Shown: positions 46,487 to 55,872, numbered from the stretch's first letter. The stretch is 64,000 nt of DNA from Paenirhizobium selenitireducens ATCC BAA-1503 (GCF_000518785.1 NZ_KI912495.1:150257-214256), one strand, 5' to 3'. The notes: generated by a model not told the origin, from the letters alone. Translations and numbers: made by a program.

Positions 46487-48355
46487 CTACTCGGTCTTGG
46501 CGGGCTTTCGCCGGAACATGGCCTTGAGATTGTCGAACAGCTCGATCTTGGCGCCGTGGCGCTTCATGATGACCGACTGCTGGGCGATCGAGAGCGTGTT
46601 GTTCCAGGCCCAGTAGATGACCAGACCGGCCGGGAAGGTGCCGAGCATGAAGGTAAAGATCAGCGGCATCCAGTTGAACAGCATCGCCTGGGTCGGGTCC
46701 GGCGGGGTCGGGTTCATGCGCATCTGCAGCCACATGGTGACACCCATGATGATCGGCCAGACGCCGAGATGCAGGAAGGTCGGGCCTTCGAACGGCAGCA
46801 GGCCGAACAGGTTGATGAACGTGGTCGGATCGGGAGCCGACAGGTCCTGAATCCAGCCGAAGAACGGCGCATGGCGCATTTCGATGGTGACGTAGATCAC
46901 CTTGTAGAGCGAGAAGAAGACCGGGATCTGCAGGAGAACCGGCCAGCAGCCGGCGATCGGATTGATCTTCTCATCCTTGTACAGCTGCATCATCGCCTGC
47001 TGCAGCGCCATCTTGTCGTCGCCGTGCTTGGCTTTCAGCTCTTCCATCTTCGGCTGCATGCGCTTCATGTTGGCCATGGAGGCATATTGCTTGCTGGCGA
47101 GCGGGAAGAAGAGCGCCTTGACGACGATGGTGGTCAAAAGGATCGCGATGCCGAAATTGCCCACCTGACGGTAGAAGAAGTCCATCAGCTTGAACATCGG
47201 CTTGGTGAAGAAATAGAACCAGCCCCAGTCGATCAGGAGGTCGAAGCGCGGGACCTCATAGCTCTGTACCGCCGCGGGCTCGCTGGAGCGCAGGTTCGAA
47301 AACAGCTTGCCGAACCAGGATTTGTCGAGCGCATAGCCGTCGACCACCGGCACTTCCTTGGCGCCGGCGAAGACCAGCTGCTTGAGCGTCGTGCTCTGGC
47401 CTGCGGCCACCGTGGTGGGATCGCTCTTGTAGTCGGCCTGGAAGCGCGGCTGGCCGTCGGTGAAGTGCGAGAAACGGCTTTCATAGGCAAGGGTCTGCTG
47501 CGGGATGAGGGCCGAGGCCCAATACTTGTCGGTGATGCCGAACCAGCCGCCCGTCGCCTTCTCGTTGGCAACGGCTTCCTCTTCGATATTGCTGTACTTT
47601 TCTTCGATCAGGCCGCTCTGCGAACCGATGACGCCGAGGAAGCCCTCGTGGAGAACGTAGACGGATGCGGTCGTCGGCTTGTTGTAGCGGGTAATGCGGC
47701 CATAGGGAGCAAGCGTGGCGTTCGCCGTCCCGGCATTCTGGATCGTGTCCTCGACGGTGAACATGTAGTGCTCGTCGACGGAGATCTTGCGCAGGAAGGT
47801 GAGGCCGGCCTCGTTGGTGAAGGACAGCGTGACCGGCGTCGCGTGGGTCAGCTTGTCGCCTTCGACCAGCGTCCAGACGGTCGCCGGGCCCGGCACCGCT
47901 CCGGCGTTCTCGCCGGCAATATAGCCGAGTTCGGTGAAGTAGCCGTCCTTGGTGTCGGCCGGATTGAACAGCGTGATGATCGGGCTCGTCCGGTCGACGG
48001 TCTCGCGATATTCCTTGAGCTTCAGGTCGTCGAAGCGCGCGCCGGTCAGATTGATCGAGCCGGCAAGCGCGGGCGTGTCAATGGCGACGCGCGGGGACTT
48101 GGCGATCGCCTCTTCGCGGTTGGTCTCGGCGGCCGCCTGGGCGCTGCTGCCCGGCAGGTTGCCGGCAACCGTGCCGGCCGCGGGAGCGGCGGCATTCGGC
48201 TGCACCTGGGTCGTCTGGGCTTCCTGGGCAAGGCGCGCCTCTTCGGCGATGCGCTGCGCCTCGATCCTCGGACTCATGATGAAATACTGCCAGCCGAGAA
48301 CGATCAGCACAGACAGGGCAATCGCGATGAAGTAATTGCGGTTGTTTTGCATCAT
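46487..48355 (-). CDS. yidC: Membrane protein insertase YidC
   Basis: 622 residues. One N-terminal membrane helix ([18 protein letters not shown]), a large periplasmic domain of about 330 residues, and a C-terminal 60KD_IMP domain with five helices ([37 protein letters not shown]; conserved arginine region). YidC inserts inner-membrane proteins alone or with SecYEG. The gene's start overlaps the rnpA stop (ATGA). It is followed by a strong terminator. rpmH-rnpA-yidC is the expected order; dnaA is not next to rpmH, as is normal in alphaproteobacteria. Confidence 0.97.
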   Translation of the reverse strand: MMQNNRNYFIAIALSVLIVLGWQYFIMSPRIEAQRIAEEARLAQEAQTTQVQPNAAAPAAGTVAGNLPGSSAQAAAETNREEAIAKSPRVAIDTPALAGSINLTGARFDDLKLKEYRETVDRTSPIITLFNPADTKDGYFTELGYIAGENAGAVPGPATVWTLVEGDKLTHATPVTLSFTNEAGLTFLRKISVDEHYMFTVEDTIQNAGTANATLAPYGRITRYNKPTTASVYVLHEGFLGVIGSQSGLIEEKYSNIEEEAVANEKATGGWFGITDKYWASALIPQQTLAYESRFSHFTDGQPRFQADYKSDPTTVAAGQSTTLKQLVFAGAKEVPVVDGYALDKSWFGKLFSNLRSSEPAAVQSYEVPRFDLLIDWGWFYFFTKPMFKLMDFFYRQVGNFGIAILLTTIVVKALFFPLASKQYASMANMKRMQPKMEELKAKHGDDKMALQQAMMQLYKDEKINPIAGCWPVLLQIPVFFSLYKVIYVTIEMRHAPFFGWIQDLSAPDPTTFINLFGLLPFEGPTFLHLGVWPIIMGVTMWLQMRMNPTPPDPTQAMLFNWMPLIFTFMLGTFPAGLVIYWAWNNTLSIAQQSVIMKRHGAKIELFDNLKAMFRRKPAKTE

Positions 48356-48741
48356 ACTTTCCTGGAATCGGTCGCGGAGGACCCTGCGTTTTTCGGTCTG
48401 GCCTTGATCCGCTCGGCCAATTGCGCGGCAATCCGCGCAAAGGGTGCGTGGAGCACGTCCCTGCGGGCGACAACCACATAGTCGTGTCCGGGCTGCATTG
48501 CAAACGCCGCATTCAGCCGCACGGCTTCTTTTAGGCGCCGCCGCATGCGGTTTCGTTCGACCGCGTTGCCGTGTTTCTTGGTGACGGTAAAGCCGACCCG
48601 CGCTTCGGTGTCCGGCTGTTGGCGGTCGAGGACCTCGAGGAGGAACAACCCGCCCTTGCGCTTTTCTCCGGCGCGAACGGCAAGAAACTGCGGCCGGCTT
48701 TTCAGCCGCCCGACAGTTTGTTTCTTTTTAGGTACATTCAT
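48352..48741 (-). CDS. rnpA: Ribonuclease P protein component
   Basis: 129 residues from the ATG at 48741, giving [20 protein letters not shown]. The RNR motif that binds the RNA subunit is in [15 protein letters not shown], and [15 protein letters not shown] is also typical. It is the protein cofactor for tRNA 5' maturation. An ATG six codons further upstream is in frame but gives no conserved sequence. The stop overlaps the yidC start. rpmH lies 26 bases upstream, in the same operon. Confidence 0.96.
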   Translation of the reverse strand: MNVPKKKQTVGRLKSRPQFLAVRAGEKRKGGLFLLEVLDRQQPDTEARVGFTVTKKHGNAVERNRMRRRLKEAVRLNAAFAMQPGHDYVVVARRDVLHAPFARIAAQLAERIKARPKNAGSSATDSRKV

Positions 48742-48767
48742 TCGCCCGGTCCCGGGCAAACCCGGCC

Positions 48768-48902
48768 TTAGGCCGAGAGACGCTTGCGACCGCGAGCGCG
48801 GCGAGCAACGAGAACCTTGCGGCCGCCCTTGGTTGCCATGCGCGCACGGAAGCCGTGGCGACGCTTGCGAACAAGCTTGGAAGGTTGGTAGGTACGCTTC
48901 AT
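48768..48902 (-). CDS. rpmH: 50S ribosomal protein L34
   Basis: 44 residues, read on the minus strand from the ATG at 48902: [20 protein letters not shown] then [20 protein letters not shown], ending LSA. This is a full-length, highly conserved basic ribosomal protein, too short to stand out in a length-filtered search. It is the first gene of the rpmH-rnpA-yidC operon. Its promoter is seen at 49017-49045. The start follows an AT-rich stretch (TATTAAATAA) without a strong ribosome-binding site. Confidence 0.97.
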   Translation of the reverse strand: MKRTYQPSKLVRKRRHGFRARMATKGGRKVLVARRARGRKRLSA

Positions 48903-49016
48903 TTATTTAATACCGCGGTGTGCGGCCCTTCTTGGGTTTGCATTTCTGCAAGAGCGTTGGATTTGACGCACGGCTCCACATCCGCCACAGGGGCGGGTCG
49001 GTCCGAACGTGCGCGG

Positions 49017-49045
49017 CTTATAAGGGCGATGGCTTGCGGAGTCAA
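49017..49045 (-). promoter_or_regulatory. Promoter of rpmH-rnpA-yidC
   Basis: On the minus strand TTGACT, 17 bases, TATAAG, one of the best housekeeping-consensus matches in the window and placed about 115 bases upstream of rpmH. Confidence 0.75.
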
Positions 49046-49274
49046 TTCCCGCCGTTTGCGGTGTCCAAGAGCGCGCGCGAGATCTCGCCTTTGCCCGTTA
49101 ACCATTTCGCCAGATGCTGAAATGCCGTTTTGGGTCTATTTCTGTCTATTCCGGCAATTTGCTGATCGGTTTTGATCGTTTTGACCGCGGCGACGCGCAA
49201 AATTCGAATTATGACGCAGGCGTCACCGATAAAACAGCGTATTTTAGCATCGCAATAGTTCGTTAACGGCGGAA

Positions 49275-49296
49275 CCTTATTTTTGTAAAAATAAGG
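49275..49296. promoter_or_regulatory. 22-bp AT-rich palindrome upstream of a chemoreceptor gene
   Basis: Perfect 10-base arms CCTTATTTTT and AAAAATAAGG separated by GT, about 40 bases before the GTG start and followed by GGGGGCG. It may be an operator or part of the promoter; it is too AT-rich and short-looped to be a good terminator here. Confidence 0.45.
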
Positions 49297-49335
49297 GGGC
49301 GTGCAGCCTCTCCATTTTTACTTAGGAGTTAGTTC

Positions 49336-51360
49336 GTGAAGATCAGCGGCAAGGTCTATTCATTGGTTGGAATTCTTGGTTTCGCGGCCATAGTGATCGG
49401 GGCGATGGGCATCTTCGTCACCACGCAGTATGGCGCCAAGTCGGAACAGGTGAGCGAGGTATCCGAGCGCGTCTATCTCGGTGAGCGCCTGAACCGCCTC
49501 GTCACCGGGGTGGTGATGGAAGCCCGCGGCATTTACGCCGCGCCGAGCACCGAAAAGGCCGAGAGCTTCGCCAAGGGCCTGCTGAAGAACCTCGACGAAA
49601 TGGACAAGGTGCTGGCCAGCTGGAAGCCGCTCGTGCCGGAGGCGCAGATGGCGACCTTCGATGCGATGATGGCACGCTCCGCCGAGTTCCGCACCTTCCG
49701 CTCGGAAACTGCCCGCCTGGGTACGACGGTGGACCCGAAGGCCGCCAACGAACAGGGAAATACCGAAGCCAACCGCGCCAACCGTAAGGCCTTCCAGGCT
49801 GAGATCGACGCGGTTGTCGATGCCGACAAAGGTGAACTTCAGGCGCTGCAGGATTCGCTTGCCAGCTTCCAGCAGACCATGCTGGTCATCATTTCCGGCG
49901 TGACGGTGCTGTCGCTGGCGATCGGCGCCGGCCTCGGCATCCATATCGGCGTCAATCATCTCAGCCGCCCGATCCGCAACGTCACCGCTGCGATGAAGAG
50001 CGTGGCCGACGGCGACTTCACCACCGAAATCCCCTACGAGGGCCGCGCCGACGAAATCGGCGACATGGCTGCCGCGGTCGAAGTGTTCAAGCGCAATGGT
50101 CTCGCCGTCCAGCGCATGAACGCCCAGGAAACGGCGATGCGCGCCAAGAGCGACGATCTCCAGTCCAGCATGTCGGTGGTCGTGGCATCCGCTGCGGCCG
50201 GCGATTTCGCCAAGCGCATCGACAAGGACTATGACGACGAGAGCCTCAACCGCTTCGCCGCCAACATCAACACGCTGCTGTCGTCGGTCGATCAGGGGAT
50301 CTCGGAAACCCGCCGCGTCATTGCCAGCCTTTCGGCCGGCGACCTGACCCAGAGCATGCGCGGCGATTTCCGCGGCGCCTTCGCCGAACTGCAGACCAAC
50401 GTCAATGCCACCTTCGAGCGGCTCCGCCACACGATGACGGACATTCGCGGCAAGACGGACCTCATCAACGGCAATACCGGCGAGTTGACCTCGGCGACCA
50501 ACGACCTGGCCAAGCGCACCGAGCAGCAGGCCGCCGCACTCGAGGAGACGTCTGCCGCCCTCGACGAGATCACCGTCGTCGTCCGTGGTTCGAGCGAAAG
50601 GGCCCAGGAAGCCAGCCAGATGGTGACCGAAGCCAAGCAGAGCGCCGCCCAGTCGGCAATCGTCGTCTCCGATGCCGTCGATGCCATGGGCCGCATCGAG
50701 CAGGCCTCGCGCGAAATCTCGCAGATCATCAACGTCATCGACGAGATCGCCTTCCAGACCAACCTTCTGGCGCTGAATGCCGGCGTCGAGGCCGCCCGTG
50801 CCGGCGACGCAGGCAAGGGGTTTGCCGTTGTCGCCCAGGAGGTGCGCGAACTGGCCCAGCGTTCCGCCAACGCCGCCAAGGACATCAAGGCGCTCATCAC
50901 CAAGTCCGGCCAGGAAGTGGCCGGCGGCGTGAAGCTGGTGCAGCGCACCGGCGAGGCGCTGTCGGAAATCGAGGTACGCGTCCTCAAGATCAACGACCAC
51001 ATCCATTCGATCGCCGCAGCTGCCAAGGAACAGTCGACCGGTCTCGCCGAGGTCGCCACCGCCATGAACCAGATGGACCAGGTGACCCAGCAGAACGCGG
51101 CCATGGTCGAGGAAACCTCGGCGGCGACCCACAAGCTGTCGGGGGAGGCCAACGGTCTGGCCGCGCTGGTGGCCCACTTCCGCACCGGCGACGAGGGACG
51201 CTCCCACGCGGCACCCGTTGTCGCTCGGTCCACCCAGCACAAGCCTGCGCCGTCGCCGGCCCGCCAGATGATGGGTTCCGTGGCCAAGGCATTCGGCGGC
51301 GGTCGCGCCGCCACCGCCAAGGCTGCCGTCCAGGAAACGGAAAGCTGGGAAGAATTCTGA
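49336..51360 (+). CDS. Methyl-accepting chemotaxis protein
   Basis: 674 residues from a GTG, with TTAGGAG seven bases upstream. Membrane helices lie at about residues 8-29 and 183-206, flanking a periplasmic helical region of about 155 residues of unknown ligand. Two HAMP-like stretches follow (ADGDFTTEIPYEGRADEIGD and SAGDLTQSMRGDFRGAFAEL), and then the signalling hairpin with [20 protein letters not shown]. The C-terminus SWEEF is a CheR/CheB docking pentapeptide. Preceded by a palindrome and AT-rich promoter region. Confidence 0.93.
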   Translation: MKISGKVYSLVGILGFAAIVIGAMGIFVTTQYGAKSEQVSEVSERVYLGERLNRLVTGVVMEARGIYAAPSTEKAESFAKGLLKNLDEMDKVLASWKPLVPEAQMATFDAMMARSAEFRTFRSETARLGTTVDPKAANEQGNTEANRANRKAFQAEIDAVVDADKGELQALQDSLASFQQTMLVIISGVTVLSLAIGAGLGIHIGVNHLSRPIRNVTAAMKSVADGDFTTEIPYEGRADEIGDMAAAVEVFKRNGLAVQRMNAQETAMRAKSDDLQSSMSVVVASAAAGDFAKRIDKDYDDESLNRFAANINTLLSSVDQGISETRRVIASLSAGDLTQSMRGDFRGAFAELQTNVNATFERLRHTMTDIRGKTDLINGNTGELTSATNDLAKRTEQQAAALEETSAALDEITVVVRGSSERAQEASQMVTEAKQSAAQSAIVVSDAVDAMGRIEQASREISQIINVIDEIAFQTNLLALNAGVEAARAGDAGKGFAVVAQEVRELAQRSANAAKDIKALITKSGQEVAGGVKLVQRTGEALSEIEVRVLKINDHIHSIAAAAKEQSTGLAEVATAMNQMDQVTQQNAAMVEETSAATHKLSGEANGLAALVAHFRTGDEGRSHAAPVVARSTQHKPAPSPARQMMGSVAKAFGGGRAATAKAAVQETESWEEF

Positions 51361-51581
51361 TCCGTCGCCCCGGACGGGACCATCGAGATCGAGGCGCCGC
51401 GACCTTTGGGTCGCGGCGTCGTCGTTTGCGGGCGGCGCCCCGTGAGCGGAGGGTCTCCGCTGCCTGCGCCGGAGATGCCATTGGCCAATTCTCCCGCGTC
51501 GGCTAATATGAGAAGAATGCAAATTGTCGAGCCGGGCCGGAAAGCAGCCGGTCCGGACCAGGATGACGACGGGAGTGGGCG

Positions 51582-53066
51582 ATGGCGCGACTGAGCGAAG
51601 CCGGTCGGCAAGCCGAATCGAGTGAGCCATCGGTCATGCCGCATCGGTTGCGTGGCCTTTCGGGCAAGCTGCTGTGGCTGACCATGGCCTTCGTGATGCT
51701 GGCGGAAGTGCTGATCTTCGTCCCGTCGGTCGCCACCATGCGTCTGCGCTGGCTGGAGGACCGACTGAACACCGCCGCTGCCGCCGGCGTGGTGATCGAC
51801 GGCCTGCAGCCGGCCGAACTGCCCCGCGCCGTGCAGGACGACACGCTGATGGCCACCGGCACCAAGGCGATCGTGCTGCGCAAGGACGGGACCTCGCGCC
51901 TGCTGGCGGTCGAGGACATGCCGCTGCAGGTTGACGCGAAATACGACCTCTCCGACGTGCCGGCCCTGCAGTCGATCGGCGACGCCCTCTACACGCTCAT
52001 TCTCGGCGGCGACCGCATGCTGCGGGTCTACGGACCGGTTGGCGACAGCGACATGATCATCGAGCTGGTGATGGAGGAGAAAAGTCTGCGTAAGGCGATG
52101 CTCGCCTATGCCCGCAGCGTTTTTTCCGTGTCCCTGATGATTTCGCTGAGCACCGCCTCGCTCATCTACATCGCCATCAACCGCATGATGATTCGGCCCA
52201 TGCGCCGGCTGACCCGGAGCATGCAGGCCTTTGCGGAAAACCCCGAGGACCCCGCCCGCATCCTGCCGCCGGCACCCGGCGACGACGAGATCGCCCTGGC
52301 AGGCCGCCACCTTGCCCTGATGCAGGAGCAGTTGCAGAAGACGCTGAAACAGCAGCGCAACCTCGCCGACCTCGGGCTGGCGGTGTCGAAGATCAATCAC
52401 GACATGCGCAACATCCTTGCCTCGGCGCAGCTGATGTCCGACCGTCTCGTTGATGTCGAGGACCCCATGGTCAAGGGTTTCGCCCCGAAGCTGGTGCGCA
52501 CCATCGATCGCGCGGTCGGCTATACCAACGAAGTGCTCGCCTACGGCCAGGCGTCCGAGCCCGAACCCAAGCGCCGCCGCTTCCCCCTGTCGGGGCTGTG
52601 CCAGGAGGTGCGCGAGATTCTGGCCATCGGCCCGGAGAGCGGCATCGATTTCGTCGACATGGTCGGCGGGGACATCGAAGTCGATGCGGACAGCGAGCAG
52701 CTGTTCCGGGTCATTCACAACATCTGCCGCAATGCCGTCCAGGCATTGGCCAATCACGGCGGCGATGATCCTGCAGTGTTGCGCCGCATCACGCTGTCGG
52801 GCCAGCGGATCGGCAGCGTGGTCGCCATCACCATCGATGACACCGGCCCGGGCCTGCCGCCCAAGGCACGGGAGAACCTGTTCATGGCCTTCCGCGGTTC
52901 GGCACGCTCCGGCGGCATCGGGCTCGGCCTGGCGATCGCCCGCGAACTCGTGCTGGCCCATGGCGGAACCATCGCCCTTGTGGAAAAGCCAGGCCCCGGC
53001 ACGCTGTTTCGTGTCGAAATTCCCGATCGGCCTGTCGCTCTCGACGATTGGCGTGCCCGCGCCTGA
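51582..53066 (+). CDS. Sensor histidine kinase
   Basis: 494 residues. Two membrane helices, about residues 28-49 (LLWLTMAFVMLAEVLIFVPS) and 180-202 (SVFSVSLMISLSTASLIYIAI), flank a periplasmic sensor region. A HAMP domain follows (RMMIRPMRRLTRSMQAFAE), the dimerisation helix with H-box ISKINHDMRNILASAQ (phospho-accepting histidine) and an HATPase_c domain with NICRNAVQAL (N box), DDTGPGLPP (G1) and GGIGLGLAIARELV (G2). No response regulator gene is next to it, so the kinase is an orphan in this window. GGAGTGGGCG precedes the ATG. It is followed by tRNA-Arg. Confidence 0.92.
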   Translation: MARLSEAGRQAESSEPSVMPHRLRGLSGKLLWLTMAFVMLAEVLIFVPSVATMRLRWLEDRLNTAAAAGVVIDGLQPAELPRAVQDDTLMATGTKAIVLRKDGTSRLLAVEDMPLQVDAKYDLSDVPALQSIGDALYTLILGGDRMLRVYGPVGDSDMIIELVMEEKSLRKAMLAYARSVFSVSLMISLSTASLIYIAINRMMIRPMRRLTRSMQAFAENPEDPARILPPAPGDDEIALAGRHLALMQEQLQKTLKQQRNLADLGLAVSKINHDMRNILASAQLMSDRLVDVEDPMVKGFAPKLVRTIDRAVGYTNEVLAYGQASEPEPKRRRFPLSGLCQEVREILAIGPESGIDFVDMVGGDIEVDADSEQLFRVIHNICRNAVQALANHGGDDPAVLRRITLSGQRIGSVVAITIDDTGPGLPPKARENLFMAFRGSARSGGIGLGLAIARELVLAHGGTIALVEKPGPGTLFRVEIPDRPVALDDWRARA

Positions 53067-53139
53067 AAAAAGATCTGCCGGAAATGCGGGGTGCCGGCCT
53101 TCACATGACGGCAAAATGACTCTTTTTTCCGAAAGGTGC

Positions 53140-53168
53140 TTGCAATCCTCCGCGGCACGTTTTAGAGG
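53140..53168 (+). promoter_or_regulatory. Candidate promoter for tRNA-Arg
   Basis: TTGCAA, 17 bases, TAGAGG, ending 35 bases before the tRNA. Spacing is consensus. Confidence 0.55.
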
Positions 53169-53202
53169 ATCGCCACGCCGCCGACGACAGTCGGACCGGT
53201 AC

Positions 53203-53279
53203 GCACCCGTAGCTCAGCTGGATAGAGCACCAGACTACGAATCTGGGGGTCAGGAGTTCGAATCTCTTCGGGTGCGCCA
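53203..53279 (+). tRNA. tRNA-Arg (ACG anticodon)
   Basis: 77 bases including an encoded CCA. Acceptor stem GCACCCG / CGGGTGC, D-loop TAGCTCAGCTGGATAGAGC, anticodon stem-loop CCAGACTACGAATCTGG with anticodon ACG (wobble A converted to inosine by TadA, reads CGU/CGC/CGA), and T-arm GGAGTTCGAATCTCTTC. No introns or mismatches that break the cloverleaf were seen. Confidence 0.97.
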
Positions 53280-53504
53280 TTTCCTTCTCTTCTGAAATGC
53301 CTTTGACTTCCGCGGCATACGGTGCTGACGGGGTTTTTGCGCGTTGTCGTTTGTCAACCGTCTGCTATGCGTCAAGCGCATGGCAGATAAGCGCGCAATG
53401 CGACTGAAGAATGATTGCGTTTTCGCGCCGCGGGCCTTTAAGCCATGGCCTCTGCCCGTCGGTGCACGATCGGGCCAATATGCGTTGTCTCATGAGGATG
53501 GATT

Positions 53505-54998
53505 ATGCTGCGTGACCGGATCAGATTTAAGCCGCTGCTCGACAAACTGGTCAGTGCAGAGGAGGCCGCAGCCTACATCCAGGACGGCATGACGGTCGGC
53601 ATGAGCGGGTTCACCCGCGCCGGAGAGGCGAAGGCCGTGCCGCTGGCCTTGGCCGAGCGTGCCAAGACCCATCCGCTCAAGATCACCCTGATGACCGGCG
53701 CCTCGCTCGGCAACGATCTCGACAAGACGCTGGCCGAGGCCCATGTGCTGGCGCGCCGCATTCCGTTCCAGTCGGATCCCGGTCTGCGCAAGGCGATCAA
53801 TGCCGGCGAGGTGATGTTCATCGACCAGCATCTGTCGGAAACGGTCGAGCAGCTGCGCACCCAGCAGATCAAGCCGGTCGACATCGCCATCATCGAGGCG
53901 GTCGCCATCACCGAGACCGGCGGCATCGTTCCGACCACCTCGGTCGGCAATTCGGCGAGCTTCGCCATTCTCGCCGACAAGGTCATCATCGAGATCAACA
54001 TTTCCCAGCCGGCCTCGCTCGAGGGCCTGCACGACATCTATATTCCGTCCCGCCGCCCGACCCGGATGCCGATCCCGATCGTCACTCCGGAAAGCCGTGT
54101 CGGCCTGCCTTTCATCCCGATTCCGCCGGAAAAGATCATCGCCATCGTCGTCTCGGAAAAGCAGGACAGCTCGTCCACCATCCTGCCCCCGGATGCCGAG
54201 ACCAATGCGATTGCCGGCCATCTCAGCGATTTCCTGCTCAACGAGGTCAAGCAGGGCCGCCTGGGCTATGAGCTGCAGCCGCTGCAGGCCGGTATCGGCA
54301 CGATCGCCAATGCCGTGCTGCATGGCTTCATCGACACGCCCTTCCATGACCTGAAGATGTATTCCGAAGTCCTGCAGGACTCGACCTTCGAGCTGATCGA
54401 TTCCGGCAAGATGACCTTTGCGTCGGGTTCGTCGATCACGCTGTCGGCCGAGATGTACAAGAAGGTCCTGCCGCGACTATCCGAATACAAGCACCATCTG
54501 TTGCTGCGCCCGCAGGAGATCAGCAACCATCCGGAAGTGATCCGGCGTCTCGGTCTGATCTGCATCAACACCGCGCTGGAGTTCGACATCTACGGCAACG
54601 TCAACTCGACCCATGTCGGCGGCACCCACATGATGAACGGCATCGGCGGCTCGGGCGATTTCGCCCGCAACGCCTTCATGTCGATCTTTGTCACCAAGTC
54701 CATCGCCAAGAACGGTGCGATCTCCTCCGTCGTGCCGATGGTCAGCCATGTCGACCATACCGAGCACGACACCGATATCCTGGTAACGGAAGTGGGGCTC
54801 GCGGACCTGCGCGGCCTTGCGCCGCGCGAACGGGCGGCGGTGATCATCGCCAACTGCGTTGATAAGGATTACCGCGATCCGTTGCAGGACTATTACGATC
54901 GTGCCGTCAAGCGGGGCGGGCATACGCCGCATGTGCTCGAGGAAGCGCTCTCCTGGCATGTGAACCTGCGCGAGAAGGGCACGATGCGACCGGCGTGA
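53505..54998 (+). CDS. Acetyl-CoA hydrolase/transferase family (succinyl-CoA:acetate CoA-transferase type)
   Basis: 497 residues, the size of class I CoA-transferases of the Ach1/AarC/Cat1 group. The N-terminal half begins RFKPLLDKLVSAEEAAAYIQDGMTVGMSGFTRAGEAKAVPLALAE, and the catalytic glutamate region is in VGNSASFAILADKVIIEINISQP; the end has TEVGLADLRGLAPRERAAVIIANCV. The enzyme transfers CoA between acetate and succinate or hydrolyses acetyl-CoA. Which acceptor is used cannot be read. It stands alone. A weak hairpin overlaps the stop (54987-55007). Confidence 0.9.
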   Translation: MLRDRIRFKPLLDKLVSAEEAAAYIQDGMTVGMSGFTRAGEAKAVPLALAERAKTHPLKITLMTGASLGNDLDKTLAEAHVLARRIPFQSDPGLRKAINAGEVMFIDQHLSETVEQLRTQQIKPVDIAIIEAVAITETGGIVPTTSVGNSASFAILADKVIIEINISQPASLEGLHDIYIPSRRPTRMPIPIVTPESRVGLPFIPIPPEKIIAIVVSEKQDSSSTILPPDAETNAIAGHLSDFLLNEVKQGRLGYELQPLQAGIGTIANAVLHGFIDTPFHDLKMYSEVLQDSTFELIDSGKMTFASGSSITLSAEMYKKVLPRLSEYKHHLLLRPQEISNHPEVIRRLGLICINTALEFDIYGNVNSTHVGGTHMMNGIGGSGDFARNAFMSIFVTKSIAKNGAISSVVPMVSHVDHTEHDTDILVTEVGLADLRGLAPRERAAVIIANCVDKDYRDPLQDYYDRAVKRGGHTPHVLEEALSWHVNLREKGTMRPA

Positions 54999-55041
54999 GG
55001 CCGGTCGTTGCCAATGTTCGGAAGAGGCCGCGCGAATGCGG

Positions 55042-55344
55042 CTACACGGCGCAGAAGCTGCCGTAGAGCGCGGTGATCACATTGCGCGCCGGCTCGCTCT
55101 CAATGTGATACCAGATCGTCTGCCCATCCCGGCGGCCGGAGATGATCCGGTCGCGACGCAACAGCGCCAGATGCTGGGAAACGGTCGAGTCACGAATGCC
55201 GAGGAATTCGGCGAGCTGGCCGACCGAGCGCTCTCCGTCGATCAGCTGGCAAAGAATGAGCAGCCGGTGACGGTTGGCGAGCGCTTTCAGCAACTCGCTG
55301 GCGTCGTCGGCGGCTTCCTGCATGGTATCTGGATCAACTTTCAT
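55042..55344 (-). CDS. ArsR-family regulator with two cysteines (SqrR/BigR-like)
   Basis: 100 residues with the ArsR winged helix (ELLKALANRHRLLILCQLIDG and GIRDSTVSQHLALLRRDRII). Cysteines are at C32, in the LLILCQL helix, and C98, in the C-terminal YGSFCAV. This is the pair used by SqrR/BigR/YgaV-type persulfide sensors, which form a C-S(n)-C bridge under reactive sulfur species. No metal-site histidine cluster is evident. Divergent from trxC, 84 bases apart, so control of trxC and of itself is likely. Confidence 0.87.
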   Translation of the reverse strand: MKVDPDTMQEAADDASELLKALANRHRLLILCQLIDGERSVGQLAEFLGIRDSTVSQHLALLRRDRIISGRRDGQTIWYHIESEPARNVITALYGSFCAV

Positions 55345-55428
55345 TCTTGCGTATCTACGTTATTCCGAATATATTGTCAAGTCGGTAGCCCTTGTTTCAA
55401 GGGGCTTGGAACTGCAGGAATACGCAAG
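55345..55428. promoter_or_regulatory. Divergent promoter region between ArsR regulator and trxC, with candidate operator
   Basis: The AT-rich stretch at about 55358-55376 holds TATTCCGAATA (symmetric TATTC/GAATA arms with one central base) running into TATTG. BigR-type repressors bind AT-rich dyads of this kind. CTTGTTTCAAG, another short dyad, follows closer to trxC. Confidence 0.4.
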
Positions 55429-55872
55429 ATGCAGAAAGACAGAAAGATAGTTTGTCCTCAGTGTTCTGCCGTCAACCGCCTGGCGGCCGACCGCCCGGCC
55501 TCCGAGGCGCGCTGCGGCCAATGCGGTCATGCGATGTTCGAGGCCCATCCCGCCGATGCCGATGCCCCGACCTTCGAGAAGCATATGAGCCGCAACGAGA
55601 TCCCGGTCCTCGTCGATGTCTGGGCGCCGTGGTGCGGACCCTGCCGGATGATGACGCCGGCCTTCGCCGAAGCGGCCGGTATGCTCGAGCCGGACGTCCG
55701 GCTGCTCAAGCTGAACTCGGAAAACGAGCCGCAGCTTGCCTCGAAACTCGGCATCCGCGGCATCCCGACCATGCTGCTCTATAAGGGGGGCCGCGAAATC
55801 GGCCGGGTGTCCGGCGCCATGTCGGCGCGCCAGATCGTCGACTGGACCCGCGCGCAGCTCGGTGCCGCCTGA
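55429..55872 (+). CDS. trxC: Thioredoxin TrxC (thioredoxin 2)
   Basis: 147 residues from the ATG at 55429. The N-terminal zinc-finger extension has two CxxC pairs (C9-C12 and C29-C32), followed by a thioredoxin domain with the active site WCGPC at residues 68-72 and the cis-proline loop GIRGIPTMLLY. TrxC is an oxidative-stress-responsive disulfide reductase of the cytoplasm. The divergent thiol-sensing ArsR regulator gives a reason for redox control. The start is preceded by CAGGAATACGCAAG. Confidence 0.95.
   Translation: MQKDRKIVCPQCSAVNRLAADRPASEARCGQCGHAMFEAHPADADAPTFEKHMSRNEIPVLVDVWAPWCGPCRMMTPAFAEAAGMLEPDVRLLKLNSENEPQLASKLGIRGIPTMLLYKGGREIGRVSGAMSARQIVDWTRAQLGAA

Larger units (their letters stand above)
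48903..49335. other. Intergenic region between rpmH and a chemoreceptor gene
   Basis: 433 bases without a gene. It contains the rpmH promoter (49017-49045, minus) with a leader of about 105 bases. From about 49180 to 49320 it is the AT-rich upstream region of the chemoreceptor gene, with a palindrome at 49275-49296. No RNA gene was recognised. Confidence 0.6.

Noticed and set aside
45629-48481. A 950-codon open frame on the plus strand across engB-side DMT transporter and yidC
   Set aside because: Antisense to well-recognised genes, composition Arg/Gly/His-rich, no family similarity.
49360-53114. Long minus-strand frames opposite the chemoreceptor and histidine kinase
   Set aside because: Antisense shadows with biased composition and no domains.
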